Positions 1 through 8,400 of a stretch of DNA of 12,543 nt are shown here, piece after piece. Numbering within the stretch: position 1 is the first letter of the stretch; the number at the start of each line of letters is the position of its first letter. Made by a program: the position numbers and the translations under genes. Source of the stretch: DATKMG01 sp035541995 (lineage in GTDB: Bacteria > Acidobacteriota > Terriglobia > Versatilivoradales > Versatilivoraceae); assembly GCA_035541995.1 (NCBI GenBank), contig DATKMG010000759.1:1-12543 (forward strand), in the 5' to 3' direction. A model generated the notes under the pieces. It searched no databases, was not told where the DNA came from, and saw nothing but the letters and a program-made list of their open reading frames with translations.

Positions 1-2
1 CT

Positions 3-163
3 TGGACTGCGGTGGCAAGCGTGAGACAGCGGTCTCACGCGCGACATCGCTTTGGATTAGAGCGGTGATACAGGACCGCTGATCCAGAGCTAATTTAGCC
101 ACTCGGAGCCAAAGCGCCGTCGCTGCGAGGGACCGTTGCCCTTCGCTCTGCCGGCGCACTCCA
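3..163. repeat. Inverted pair of a GC-rich interspersed repeat
   Basis: Two diverged copies of one element lie head to head. Copy A is at 3-55 on the plus strand and copy B at 109-163 on the minus strand. Both begin with TGGA(C/G)TGCG followed by a GGCA-AGCG block, and both end with GCGAC-N2-CGCTTTGG. The middles differ. Copy A contains a perfect 9-bp hairpin (19-27 with 32-40, 4-nt loop). The spacer between the copies contains a further hairpin, AGCGGT at 61-66 with ACCGCT at 75-80. The resemblance between copies is read directly from the sequence. The idea that this family is common in Verrucomicrobiota-like genomes is from memory and uncertain. It lies downstream of the minus-strand regulator and could also impede read-through, but no T-run follows. 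Confidence 0.6.
19..40. repeat. Perfect 9-bp hairpin inside repeat copy A
   Basis: GCGTGAGAC at 19-27 pairs with GTCTCACGC at 32-40 across the 4-nt loop AGCG. The stem is perfect and GC-rich. There is no T-run on either side, so it is not a standard intrinsic terminator. It is probably internal structure of the interspersed repeat. Confidence 0.6.
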
Positions 164-213
164 TAATTTGAATTGTTTCTTCCCTCCGAAATCGCATTGC
201 CAAGATGATAAAT

Positions 214-1410
214 CTACGTTCGCCGGTAGCGTGTCGGCGTGACCCCCACCAGGCGCTTGAAGTGTTTAATGAAGTAACTTTGCTCCCCATATCCCACTTC
301 ATAGGCAATCTCTGTACAGCTCTTTGAAGTGGTCTGCAAAAGCTCCTTAGCTTTGTTGATTCTAGCCTCCTGGATGTTTTGAGTGACCGTCTTTCCAGTC
401 ACTTCCTTGACCAGGTGGGCCGTGCGGAAAGTGCTGAGCCCAGCCTCAGCAGCTAGCATAGGCAAGCTGATCTTGGTCGAGTAGTTCCGGTTAATAAAAT
501 CGAGAATATAAGCCACCTTTTGGTTGAAGCGATCCCGGCTCTGCAAATAGATCTGGTCGATGAAATCGTCAATAGCTTGATTCAAGACCATACACACGGC
601 TTCAAAATCAGGAGCCTCCACTAATTGTTCCATCCATCGCGCGTCTTGCTCCAACAGAGGCTCGAAGAGCGGGTTTCCGGTAATTGCGGTGCGGGCAAGG
701 TGTCCAAGCAGCTCAATAGCCCGTCCTCTCAGGGTTAACAATTTCGGGGAACGAAAGAAGATCGCCCCCAAAATCTCATTGAGTACTTTCCTCGCTCCTT
801 TGCGGTCGCCATCCTTAATCAACGAGAACAGAACGCGTTCTTTCTCCATAGGGTAGTGGATGGGTTTGCGCGATCTCTTCAGGGTCCGAATGGCCTGTGC
901 AATTTCCCGCTGCTGGACAGCCCGGGAGTAGTTTTCCACCAGCAGGCGCGGAACCCAGCCGCTCATTTGGTAAAAGGTCCGCTCCAGGAACATGACGGCT
1001 TCGGGGATGCGTGTCTCCGGCCAGTAAGCGAGTTTCTGAACGTACCGGGAAGCGGTGTGCCTGCTGAGTCCTGCGGCCACAAAGTGCTGAATTGCTTCCG
1101 TTGGATCGGATTGCGTATCTCGGGACACCACCTCTCCGCCGATAATGCCCCCACTCACTGTCAAGCCATCTACCAGGGGCACAACCCAACTGGCCACACC
1201 TGGTGCGAGAGGAAAAATATACGGTTCTCCCCACTGAACGCTCTCCTCGAGGCCACGAGCCCGAGCGTGCTGGACTACAAAAAGGCCAGCCAGCGGGTCA
1301 TTCCAATCGGTGACTCGCCCGCTAACATCGATCAGGAAAGGACGAAATTCGTAGCGCCGGAAATACGTTGTCTTTAGTGAGATGAGGGTTCGTTTCGATA
1401 ATAGCGACAT
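214..1410 (-). CDS. AraC-family transcriptional regulator with PocR-like sensor domain
   Basis: This 398-residue protein is a probable DNA-binding regulator of the divergent acetyl-CoA pathway operon. Residues about 20-100 resemble a PocR-type ligand domain: DVSGRVTDW at 28-36, an alanine/arginine-rich helix, then a PLVDG...GGIIGGEVV strand pair. The cysteine usual in the Cx(H)-G-type motif of that family is missing; the equivalent stretch reads PLAPGV at 67-72. Residues about 186-290 form the helical module (YPMEKERVLFSLIKDGD) often found between PocR and AraC domains. Residues about 297-398 are the two helix-turn-helix AraC domain, ending in the typical EVGYGEQSYFIKHFKR...G.TPT.YR. The ATG at 1408-1410 has no clear Shine-Dalgarno, but no other ATG, GTG or TTG lies in frame before the upstream stop at 1501-1503. 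The ligand is unknown. A role in controlling the neighbouring operon is inferred from divergent placement. Confidence 0.85.
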   Translation of the reverse strand: MSLLSKRTLISLKTTYFRRYEFRPFLIDVSGRVTDWNDPLAGLFVVQHARARGLEESVQWGEPYIFPLAPGVASWVVPLVDGLTVSGGIIGGEVVSRDTQSDPTEAIQHFVAAGLSRHTASRYVQKLAYWPETRIPEAVMFLERTFYQMSGWVPRLLVENYSRAVQQREIAQAIRTLKRSRKPIHYPMEKERVLFSLIKDGDRKGARKVLNEILGAIFFRSPKLLTLRGRAIELLGHLARTAITGNPLFEPLLEQDARWMEQLVEAPDFEAVCMVLNQAIDDFIDQIYLQSRDRFNQKVAYILDFINRNYSTKISLPMLAAEAGLSTFRTAHLVKEVTGKTVTQNIQEARINKAKELLQTTSKSCTEIAYEVGYGEQSYFIKHFKRLVGVTPTRYRRT

Positions 1411-1418
1411 CGGCCAAA

Positions 1419-1429
1419 TTGTGAATCGG
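1419..1429 (+). promoter_or_regulatory. Candidate operator copy 1 (TTGTGAATCGG)
   Basis: This is the partner of the 11-mer at 1532-1542, with one mismatch, lying just upstream of the regulator's start codon. A second, weaker repeated motif lies between them: CCGGAATC at 1445-1452 and again at 1464-1471, 19 bp apart, close to two helical turns. An 8-bp repeat in 205 bp can arise by chance, so this second pair is only suggestive. Confidence 0.25.
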
Positions 1430-1508
1430 TCGGAGTAAAGTGATCCGGAATCCCCCTGGTCAGCCGGAATCGTGCAAGAATTGGCTGATTGGTAGCAAGA
1501 TCATCTTA

Positions 1509-1537
1509 TTTATAAGCCGAATTTGCCTATTTTGTAA
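1509..1537 (-). promoter_or_regulatory. Sigma-70-like promoter for the AraC-family regulator
   Basis: Reading the minus strand, TTACAA (plus 1532-1537) and TATAAA (plus 1509-1514) are separated by exactly 17 bp. The -10 matches the consensus at five of six positions, the -35 at three of six. Transcription would begin near 1502, giving a leader of roughly 90 nt before the start codon at 1410. Confidence 0.55.
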
Positions 1538-1542
1538 ATCGG
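1532..1542 (+). promoter_or_regulatory. Candidate operator copy 2 (TTGTAAATCGG)
   Basis: This 11-mer matches TTGTGAATCGG at 1419-1429 in ten of eleven positions, in the same orientation. It overlaps the -35 of the regulator's own promoter and is centred about 41 bp upstream of the start site inferred for the operon. Both positions suit an AraC-type protein that represses itself and activates the operon. Function is inferred from position only. Confidence 0.3.
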
Positions 1543-1565
1543 GAAAGAATTACCCTGCATGTATG

Positions 1566-1571
1566 TATGAT
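1566..1571 (+). promoter_or_regulatory. Candidate -10 (TATGAT) for the acs/coo operon
   Basis: TATGAT at 1566-1571 matches the -10 consensus at five of six positions and lies about 45 bp before the first operon ATG at 1616. The sequence 16-18 bp upstream (GGAAAGA region, 1542-1548) does not resemble a -35. This is the pattern expected of an activator-dependent promoter. Transcription would start near 1578. It is a single short motif, so confidence is low. Confidence 0.3.
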
Positions 1572-1615
1572 GCGCTGAGCCCAGCTGCCTATATGTTTCT
1601 ATAAGCGAGGGAGAT

Positions 1616-2695
1616 ATGACCTTCCAACCCAGATGCCTTGCAACTGCAATCGGCAGCCTGCCACACGAGGATGCGGACGCGGCAGTCGACGTGATTCTGT
1701 CTTCTATCCCTGACGCCCCAATCTGGCCGCAACTGCCCCGCATCAGCTTGAACGAGCAAATGGAGATCCAGTACTCCGAAGGGATGCCGGGAATTGTAAT
1801 TGACCAAGTGAAACGGCGCATGTACTTCGACACGGCAACAGATCACTCTGAGGATCTCACCGCCTTTTACGAAGCTTACCTCCAGGCGATGGATCCGGAC
1901 GAGGGGACGGGCGATTGTTCGGCCCTGGCCATCAGTCCAGACTTCTCACGAGGCATTTGCGCTTTGGAGTCACGACTGAAAACGACGGGACGGAAACCCC
2001 CATTCATCAAGATCCAGACCACAGGGCCTTGCAGTTTCGCCCTCACAATCGTGGACCAGGACAAGCGGGCCATCTATTACAACGAGGAGTTCAGAGACGT
2101 CATCATTAAGGCACTGGCGATGAAGTGCCGTTGGCAGATCCAGAAGTTCCGCCCTCACGCGGAGCGAGTGATCTGTTTTGTCGATGAACCCATCCTTTCA
2201 GCATTCGGAAGTTCCACGTATGTGTCCCTTACCCGTGAAAACGTGGTGGCCCACCTTGGGGAAATAATTCGGGCGATTCATGCTGACGAAGCGATAGCCG
2301 GAGTCCATTGCTGCGGCAACACCGAATGGAGCTTGCTCATCGACGCCGGAGTCGACATCATTAACTTCGACGCATTCGATTACGGAGAGACGATTGCCCT
2401 CTATGCTCCTGCCGTAAAGGCACATCTCGAGCGAGGAGGAATACTGGCGTGGGGTGTCGTGCCGACTTCCATTGCTATACGGGAACAGACAATCGACGCT
2501 TTGATGAACCATTTCAACAAGGTCGTCGAACACCTGGCGAAACGGGCCGGCATGGAAAAAAGGATAATCGTTGAACAGTCAATGGTGACTCCATCTTGCG
2601 GAACGGGTTCCATGGAGGTGGCAGACTCGGAAAGGGTGTTCAAATTACTGGGGGAGCTCTCTAGCGCACTGAGGGCGAGGTACGGATTCTTATGA
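1616..2695 (+). CDS. MetE-core-like methyltransferase (URO-D/MetE superfamily), candidate folate-independent methionine synthase
   Basis: This 359-residue protein is about half the length of classical MetE and corresponds to its catalytic C-terminal barrel alone. GSLPH (13-17) and WPQLP (37-41) open the fold. FVDEP is at 188-192. The probable zinc ligands are H231 and C233 in HCCGN plus C328 in PSCGTGS, with an acidic FDAFDYG segment (251-257) that may supply a fourth ligand. MetE and related MtaA/CmuA enzymes bind a thiol through zinc and transfer methyl groups. Short MetE-core proteins in organisms with the Wood-Ljungdahl pathway are thought to take methyl from corrinoid proteins. Position as first gene of a CODH/ACS operon supports methyl transfer from CFeSP to homocysteine, but another thiol or corrinoid partner is possible. 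A purine-rich Shine-Dalgarno (1607-1613) precedes the ATG. The stop overlaps the cooC start by 4 nt. Confidence 0.75.
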   Translation: MTFQPRCLATAIGSLPHEDADAAVDVILSSIPDAPIWPQLPRISLNEQMEIQYSEGMPGIVIDQVKRRMYFDTATDHSEDLTAFYEAYLQAMDPDEGTGDCSALAISPDFSRGICALESRLKTTGRKPPFIKIQTTGPCSFALTIVDQDKRAIYYNEEFRDVIIKALAMKCRWQIQKFRPHAERVICFVDEPILSAFGSSTYVSLTRENVVAHLGEIIRAIHADEAIAGVHCCGNTEWSLLIDAGVDIINFDAFDYGETIALYAPAVKAHLERGGILAWGVVPTSIAIREQTIDALMNHFNKVVEHLAKRAGMEKRIIVEQSMVTPSCGTGSMEVADSERVFKLLGELSSALRARYGFL

Positions 2696-3540
2696 GCTTC
2701 ACCATCGCCATTACCGGCAAGGGCGGGGTTGGGAAGACCACCCTGGCAGGATTATTGGTAACGCGACTAGTGGCCCGTGGTTGTCGGCCGATCCTGGCAG
2801 TGGACGCCGACCCCAACATGTGTCTGGACGTCTTGTTGGGCGTCAAAGCCGAACATACGGTCGGAAGGCTTCGTGAAGAAGCTCGTGAAATCGCCGGCCG
2901 GGGATTGTCTGTGGGGATCTCAAAGCGAGACCTGCTGGAGCTGAAGATCTCCCAGAGCCTGGTGGAAGGCCCCGAATTCGATTTGATCGCCATGGGCCGA
3001 CCTGAAGGGCCGGGATGTTATTGCTACGCCAATAACGTCTTGAAAGTGACGCTCGAGGAGATTGCTGCCAGCTATCCTTTTGCGGTGATTGACAATGAAG
3101 CAGGTTTGGAGAACCTCTCACGTCGGATTGTGCAGAAAGCGGACTTGCTGGTGCTGGTGTCGGATCCGTCTGAGCGAGGTCTGGCCACGGTGGATCGTCT
3201 TCTCGAGCTGGCGCGGGAAATGAAGGTCGAATACGGCAGACTAGCAGTGGTCGTCAACCGCTTGAGGACCCCGCTGTTTTCCGAGGCAGCTGAACGTCTG
3301 CGAGACTCGATTAGGCCTGACTACTTTGTCGGCTTGCCCGAAGACCAGGCCCTTGCGGAGTTAGGGGAAAAGGGAGGCAGCCTTTGGGCATTGAAGGAGC
3401 CCAACGAGGTCGTCGCCAGGGTGGATAATCTCCTTTCAGAAATTGGGCTCCTGACAGTTCCAATGGGCACTGCAAGTCAAGGAGTCAGTGAGCGGAATCA
3501 AAGGGAACTTGTGGACTGTGAAGTCCCCAGGAAGGGCTAG
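2692..3540 (+). CDS. cooC: CooC-type nickel-insertion ATPase for CODH/ACS maturation
   Basis: This 282-residue, MinD/SIMIBI-class P-loop ATPase is expected to deliver nickel to the CODH C-cluster, or to the acetyl-CoA synthase A-cluster in the AcsF paralogue. The deviant Walker A is GKGGVGKTT (9-17), followed by DADPN (38-42). The CooC signature GPGCYCYANN has the C109-x-C111 pair that binds metal between monomers. The IDNEAGLEN stretch (133-141) is also typical. No membrane segment is visible, so it should be cytoplasmic. Its ATG overlaps the previous stop as ATGA, suggesting translational coupling, since only a weak GAGG lies 11 nt upstream. It is followed after 5 nt by cooS. CooC and AcsF cannot be separated from sequence reading alone; adjacency to cooS favours CooC. 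Confidence 0.92.
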   Translation: MSFTIAITGKGGVGKTTLAGLLVTRLVARGCRPILAVDADPNMCLDVLLGVKAEHTVGRLREEAREIAGRGLSVGISKRDLLELKISQSLVEGPEFDLIAMGRPEGPGCYCYANNVLKVTLEEIAASYPFAVIDNEAGLENLSRRIVQKADLLVLVSDPSERGLATVDRLLELAREMKVEYGRLAVVVNRLRTPLFSEAAERLRDSIRPDYFVGLPEDQALAELGEKGGSLWALKEPNEVVARVDNLLSEIGLLTVPMGTASQGVSERNQRELVDCEVPRKG

Positions 3541-3545
3541 CGACT

Positions 3546-5486
3546 ATGGCGCTTGTCAATCATCCTCCCGAAACCCAGGCTATGGACGAAGCCTCCATTG
3601 AGGTCCTGCGGAAAGCCGAGGCCGATTGTGTTGATACCTGTTTTTCGCGTGTCGCCACACAGCATACCCAGTGCGGGTTCGGCAAGAATGGCCTCTGCTG
3701 CCGAATCTGCCACATGGGGCCCTGTCGCATCACGACCAAGGCCCCTTTAGGAGTGTGCGGAGCAGACGCGGACACGATTGTAGCCCGAAATTATCTGCGG
3801 GAAGTAGCCAGCGGTACCGCCGCCCACTCGGATCACGGGCGCCGCCTTGTGCTCCTCTTGAAAAAGGTTGCCCAGGGGAAAGGGGGGAACTACACCATCC
3901 AGGATGAGTCGGCTTTGTTTGAGGCCGCCTCCAGGTTCGGAATCGAAAACGACCATCGCAACGTGAATGAAATCGCCACTGAGCTGGCTGGCCGCTTCCT
4001 CGAGGAGTTCATGGCACAGGAAGAGAGCTTAAGGACCTTGCAGCTGGCACCGTTGAAGCGGCAAGGGGTGTGGCGAACTCATGGCCTTGAACCGAAAGGT
4101 ATCGATTGCATGATTGTGGAAAGCCTCCACCGCACCAACATGGGGGTCGACCACGACTACCGCAACATTCTCCTAAACGCTTTTCAGACCTCGTTGGCTG
4201 ATGGTTGGGGAGGATCGCGCATTGCCAGCATCGTATCCGACATTTTATTTGGGACGCCTGCTCCGGTGCGCAGCAAGGCCAATTTGGGGGTCCTGGGAGA
4301 AAAAACGGTTAATGTACTGGTCCATGGACACGAACCCGCATTATCCGAGATGTTGGCTGCGGCCTCCTCGGATCCCGAGATTATCCAATATGCCCAGGCG
4401 GCCAGTGCAGAAGGGGTGACCTTGGCGGGCATCTGCTGCACGGCCAATGAGATCTTGATCCGACATGGAATTCCGGTGGCGGGCAATTTCCTGCAGCAGG
4501 AACTGGCCATCATCACGGGCGCAGTTGAGATGATGATTACCGATGTTCAGTGCTGCATGGCCAGTCTACCCAATATCGCCAAGGCTTATCACACCGAGAT
4601 TGTGTCCACTAGCGACCTGGCCAAAACAATCGGGGCCAGCCACCAGCCCTTCGACGAGGAGAATGCGTATGAGAATGCCAAGGCCTTGCTGAAACGTGCC
4701 ATCGACAATTTCAAGTTCCGCGATCCGGCCAAAGTGGCGATCCCCAGTGCCTCGCGGCCGCTGGTGGCAGGATTTAGTGTCAGGGCCATTAAGAATATGC
4801 TGGGAGGTTCGTTCCGCGGTTCATTCCGTCCTCTGAATGACGCCATAATCCAAGGAAGGATACAAGGTGTCGTGGGGATCGTGGGATGCAACAATCCCAG
4901 AAGCCAAATGGATTTTTACATCAACACACTGACCCGTGAAATGCTGAAACATGATGTACTTGTCCTTAAGACAGGTTGTGCAGCCATCGCCTCGGCCAAA
5001 GTGGGGATGTTGACCCCGGAGGCAGCCCTGGAGTTTAGCGGCCGCGGGTTACGAGAGGTCTGCGAAGCTGTGGGAATGCCGCCTGTGCTTCATATGGGGA
5101 GTTGTGTAGACAACTCACGGATTCTGGAAGCTGCGACTGAAATTCTGGCGGAAGGCGGCCTGGGAGACGATTTCTCCTCACTCCCTGCCGTGGGCGTGGC
5201 ACCCGAGTGGATGAGCGAGAAGGCCATTGCCATCGGCTGTTACTTCGTGGCTTCCGGAATTAATGTAGTCCTGGGACACCCCTTTCACATTGTCGGCTCT
5301 GAAAATGTGACACATTTTCTCAACCAGGACACGCAAGAGATATTTGGGGCATCCTTCCATGTCCACAGTGACCCTCTTCAAGCAGCAACTGCCATCATGG
5401 ACATCATCCAGGAAAAACGGCGGAAGCTGGGGATTCATCGGAAAGCCGAGCGAAAACTCATGGATATGAAGGACCGGAGAGGATAG
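3546..5486 (+). CDS. cooS: Ni-Fe carbon monoxide dehydrogenase catalytic subunit (CooS/AcsA)
   Basis: This 646-residue protein interconverts CO and CO2 and supplies CO to acetyl-CoA synthase. By comparison with known CODHs, C43 and C51 are the bridging D-cluster ligands. C52, C55, C60 and C71 are the B-cluster ligands. H260 or H262 (HGHEP), C298 (GICCT), C336 or C337 (DVQCC), C448 (GCNN), C478 (KTGCAA) and C520 (MGSC) are the C-cluster ligands. The catalytic lysine (SEKAIAIGC, K559) and the histidine proton channel (AAHSDHGR) are present, so the enzyme looks fully active. Length is normal for the family. The purine-rich AGGAAGGG at 3529-3536 lies 9 nt before the ATG. The stop codon directly abuts the acsB-acsD start. 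The neighbouring acetyl-CoA synthase suggests a CODH/ACS partner (AcsA role) rather than a stand-alone, hydrogenase-linked CODH. Confidence 0.96.
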   Translation: MALVNHPPETQAMDEASIEVLRKAEADCVDTCFSRVATQHTQCGFGKNGLCCRICHMGPCRITTKAPLGVCGADADTIVARNYLREVASGTAAHSDHGRRLVLLLKKVAQGKGGNYTIQDESALFEAASRFGIENDHRNVNEIATELAGRFLEEFMAQEESLRTLQLAPLKRQGVWRTHGLEPKGIDCMIVESLHRTNMGVDHDYRNILLNAFQTSLADGWGGSRIASIVSDILFGTPAPVRSKANLGVLGEKTVNVLVHGHEPALSEMLAAASSDPEIIQYAQAASAEGVTLAGICCTANEILIRHGIPVAGNFLQQELAIITGAVEMMITDVQCCMASLPNIAKAYHTEIVSTSDLAKTIGASHQPFDEENAYENAKALLKRAIDNFKFRDPAKVAIPSASRPLVAGFSVRAIKNMLGGSFRGSFRPLNDAIIQGRIQGVVGIVGCNNPRSQMDFYINTLTREMLKHDVLVLKTGCAAIASAKVGMLTPEAALEFSGRGLREVCEAVGMPPVLHMGSCVDNSRILEAATEILAEGGLGDDFSSLPAVGVAPEWMSEKAIAIGCYFVASGINVVLGHPFHIVGSENVTHFLNQDTQEIFGASFHVHSDPLQAATAIMDIIQEKRRKLGIHRKAERKLMDMKDRRG

Positions 5487-8400
5487 ATGTCAAGACTGAT
5501 CTGCGCCAGCGCAATTGATGGGGCTGTCGAATGGGTCGCCCAGGCCGAAAGCAGGTTGGACCACGCTATTGCCGCCAAGGGAGCCCTTTGTGAAGTGGGA
5601 TTTCCTGATACGGCTTATTATTTGCCGATCATCTATTCCTTGACAGGTCGTAGAGCTCAGACCCTCTCCGACTTGAGGGAGGTCTTGAAGCAGGCCAAGG
5701 AATTGCTGCCCGAGCGCCCCTCGGAGCATGTCTGGCTCCCCTATCTTGGAAATGCGCTCGATGCGGGAGTTGCAGCCTTGTTTGCTTGTGAGATTATCGA
5801 AGCCTGCAAGTACCTGGTTGGGCCTAATCCGGTCGATGGCATCTGGCTGGGGGCTGCAAGCGATATCATCATGCGAGAGCGCGGGATTGAATTTGTGGAT
5901 GGCACGGCACCCGGGTTCGCCGCAATCACCGGAGCGGCCCCTAACAATCGAATTGCCGTCCGGATTGCCCGTGAGTTGCAGGAAAAGAATCTTTACGTGT
6001 TTATGGGAGGTTCCACCAGGGGGAAGCAGTTTGCAGAACAGTTGGATGAAGAGGGAGTGCAGCTCGGCTGGAAGACCCGCCTGGTCCCTTTTGGACGTGA
6101 AGTTTCTGCCCTCGTCTATGCGCTTGGATTTGCCAACCGCGCGGCCCTCTCCTTTGGCGGCATTAAGCCCGGGGACTTTCGGGGCAATCTGAAATACACC
6201 AAAAATCGCATTTTTGCGTTTGTTCTGGCCCTGGGCGAAGTGGACTCAGAGAAGTACGCCACTGCCGCAGGAGCAATTAATTACGGCTTCCCTGTGATTG
6301 CCGATACCGATATTCCGGAGATTCTGCCAACGGGCATTTGCACCTATGAACATGTAGTTTCCAACGTGCCCTACGAATCGATGGTGGAGAAAGCCCTGGA
6401 AGTCCGTGGCTGCAAGGTCAAGGTGGCCAAGGTGCCGATTCCTGTCCCCTATGGACCGGCTTTCGAAGGAGAGCGGATCCGAAAAGCAGATGTACATGCA
6501 GAATTTGGCGGGAACAGGACGCCAGCGTTCGAGTTCCTGACCATGGTCGAAATGGATGAAGTCGCTGATGGACAAATTGATCTGATCGGTCCAGACATCG
6601 ACGGCCTCGAACCGGGGTCGGCCCTGCCGCTGGCGATCTGGGTCGAGGTTGCCGGGCGGAAAATGCAAACTGACTTCGAACCGATCCTGGAACGCCGCAT
6701 CCACTATTTCCTGAACGGCGCCGAAGGGATATGGCACATGGGCCAGCGGGACATCATCTGGACACGGGTTTCCAGGAACGGCTTTGGCAAAGGACTGCGG
6801 TTGCGCCACTACGGAGAGATCCTGCATGCCAGGTTATTGTCAGACTACCCGGCCATTGTCGACAAGGTTCAGGTGACCCTCATCACCGATCCGAACGAAG
6901 TGGCACGTCGTCTCCCCATCGCCCGCAAAGTCTATGATGACAGAAACCGCCGCCTGGAGGCGATGACCGATGACTCAGTGGATATCTTTTATTCCTGCCT
7001 CCTGTGCCAATCCTTTGCGCCCAACCATGTGTGTATGATCACTCCCGAGCGGCTGGGCCTGTGCGGTGCCTACAACTGGCTGGATGGTAAGGCAGCCTAT
7101 GAGATTGATGCGACCGGTCCCAATCAGCCGGTCGCCAAGGGAGTCTGCCTGGATCCGATCAAGGGCATCTGGCAGGGTGTGAACGACTATGTCTATCTGA
7201 ACTCCCACAAAACCATCGAGTCTTATTCTGCCTACTCGATTATGGACAGGCCAATGACGAGTTGTGGTTGTTTTGAGGTGATCTGCGCTTACGTGCCGGA
7301 GTGCAACGGGGTGATGGCAGTCAATCGCGAGTTCACGGGAGACACTCCTGTGGGGATGAACTTTTCTTCGCTGGCCGGTAGTGTGGGAGGTGGCCAGCAG
7401 ACTCCCGGGTTCATGGGAGTCGGCAAGGTTTTCCTGACCTCTAGAAAATTCTGCTTCGCGGAAGGCGGCCATAAGCGGCTCGTCTGGATGCCGAAAGGCC
7501 TGAAGGACCTGCTGGCACAGGATCTTGGCCATCGTTTTGCCGAGCAAGGAGTCCCGGACCTTTTCGACAAGCTCGCCGACGAGACCATTGCGACTGATCC
7601 CCAGCAGATCCGTGTCTATATGGAAAAAGTGGGACACCCTGCCCTTGGAATGGAAGAAATGACCCGTTTCTCCGGGACGGTTCCTGCAACTGTCCCTGCC
7701 CCCAGTGGAACTGATTCTGAACCCGGGTCCTCCATGATGGAAGAACTGACTGTGCCGGCCGAGGTCGAGGAGAATGAAATGAGCCTGACAGCAGAACAGA
7801 TCCGGCAATTGAAGGCTGAGATTTCAGAGAGCCTCAAGCAGGAGATTAAGAAGGATCTGACTCAGCAGATTGTCGGAGAGATTATCGACACACTGAGCGA
7901 GAAGTTCCTGGGTAAGCCTCAGAAAAGTGAATTGCCCGTGGTGGCTATCTCTGGTGCGGAGATTCCGACGGCAGTTTTTTCGGCACCGGTAGCCCCGGCA
8001 CAGCCTGGAGGATGCCAGCCCAAAGCCGAGGAGCGGATTCGAGGAATCTCAGCTTTCCCGCTGCGGAGAGAACCGGGAGAGATCGCCATCCATACCGTCA
8101 CTTTGGGTGCCAGCAAAGCGCAGGGCGGCTCCAGAGGCAGAGCCCTGGCGGTGGGAGGGGCCCGCGTCATGCCCTTCCACCTCTGGGAAGGCCACATGCC
8201 CCACCGCCCCCTGGTGGCCATGGAGGTTTTCGATAGAGTCAGCGACAAATATCCTCCCCTCCTGCGGCAGGTTTACGGCGACCTGTTGAGGGAGCCCGCC
8301 GAAATGGCAAAGGTTTGTGTCGAAAAATTCGGAGCCGATCTCATCAGTGTCAGGCTGGAGGGAACGCATCCCGAAAGGGGGAACCGCTCTGCCGAAGACG

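Noticed and set aside
90..308. 72-codon minus-strand open frame overlapping the end of the regulator
   Set aside because: Its first third overlaps the AraC domain out of frame and its end translates repeat copy B. It is best explained as a spurious frame through an interspersed repeat.
856..1377. 173-codon plus-strand open frame opposite the AraC regulator
   Set aside because: It is antisense to the conserved regulator, has no domain features and no supporting ribosome binding site.
1481..1497. Sigma-54-like GG-N10-GC promoter element
   Set aside because: The spacing is right (GG 1483-1484, GC 1495-1496), but the surrounding bases fit the consensus poorly and the neighbouring regulator has no AAA+ domain to activate sigma-54.
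1411..1615. Cobalamin riboswitch upstream of the corrinoid-dependent operon
   Set aside because: I looked for a B12-box-like sequence and a multi-stem leader and saw neither; the leader after the proposed start site is only about 38 nt.
7680..7780. Sequencing error or frameshift creating an artificial acsB-acsD fusion
   Set aside because: The joining segment reads as an ordinary low-complexity linker in the same frame as both domains, with no homopolymer run or abrupt change. A lost stop codon by base error cannot be fully excluded without reads.
6975..7808. 277-codon open frame on the minus strand opposite acsB-acsD
   Set aside because: It lies wholly antisense to conserved acetyl-CoA synthase sequence including the A-cluster. 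The product is His/Arg-rich with no recognisable domain, as expected of a shadow frame in GC-rich coding DNA.
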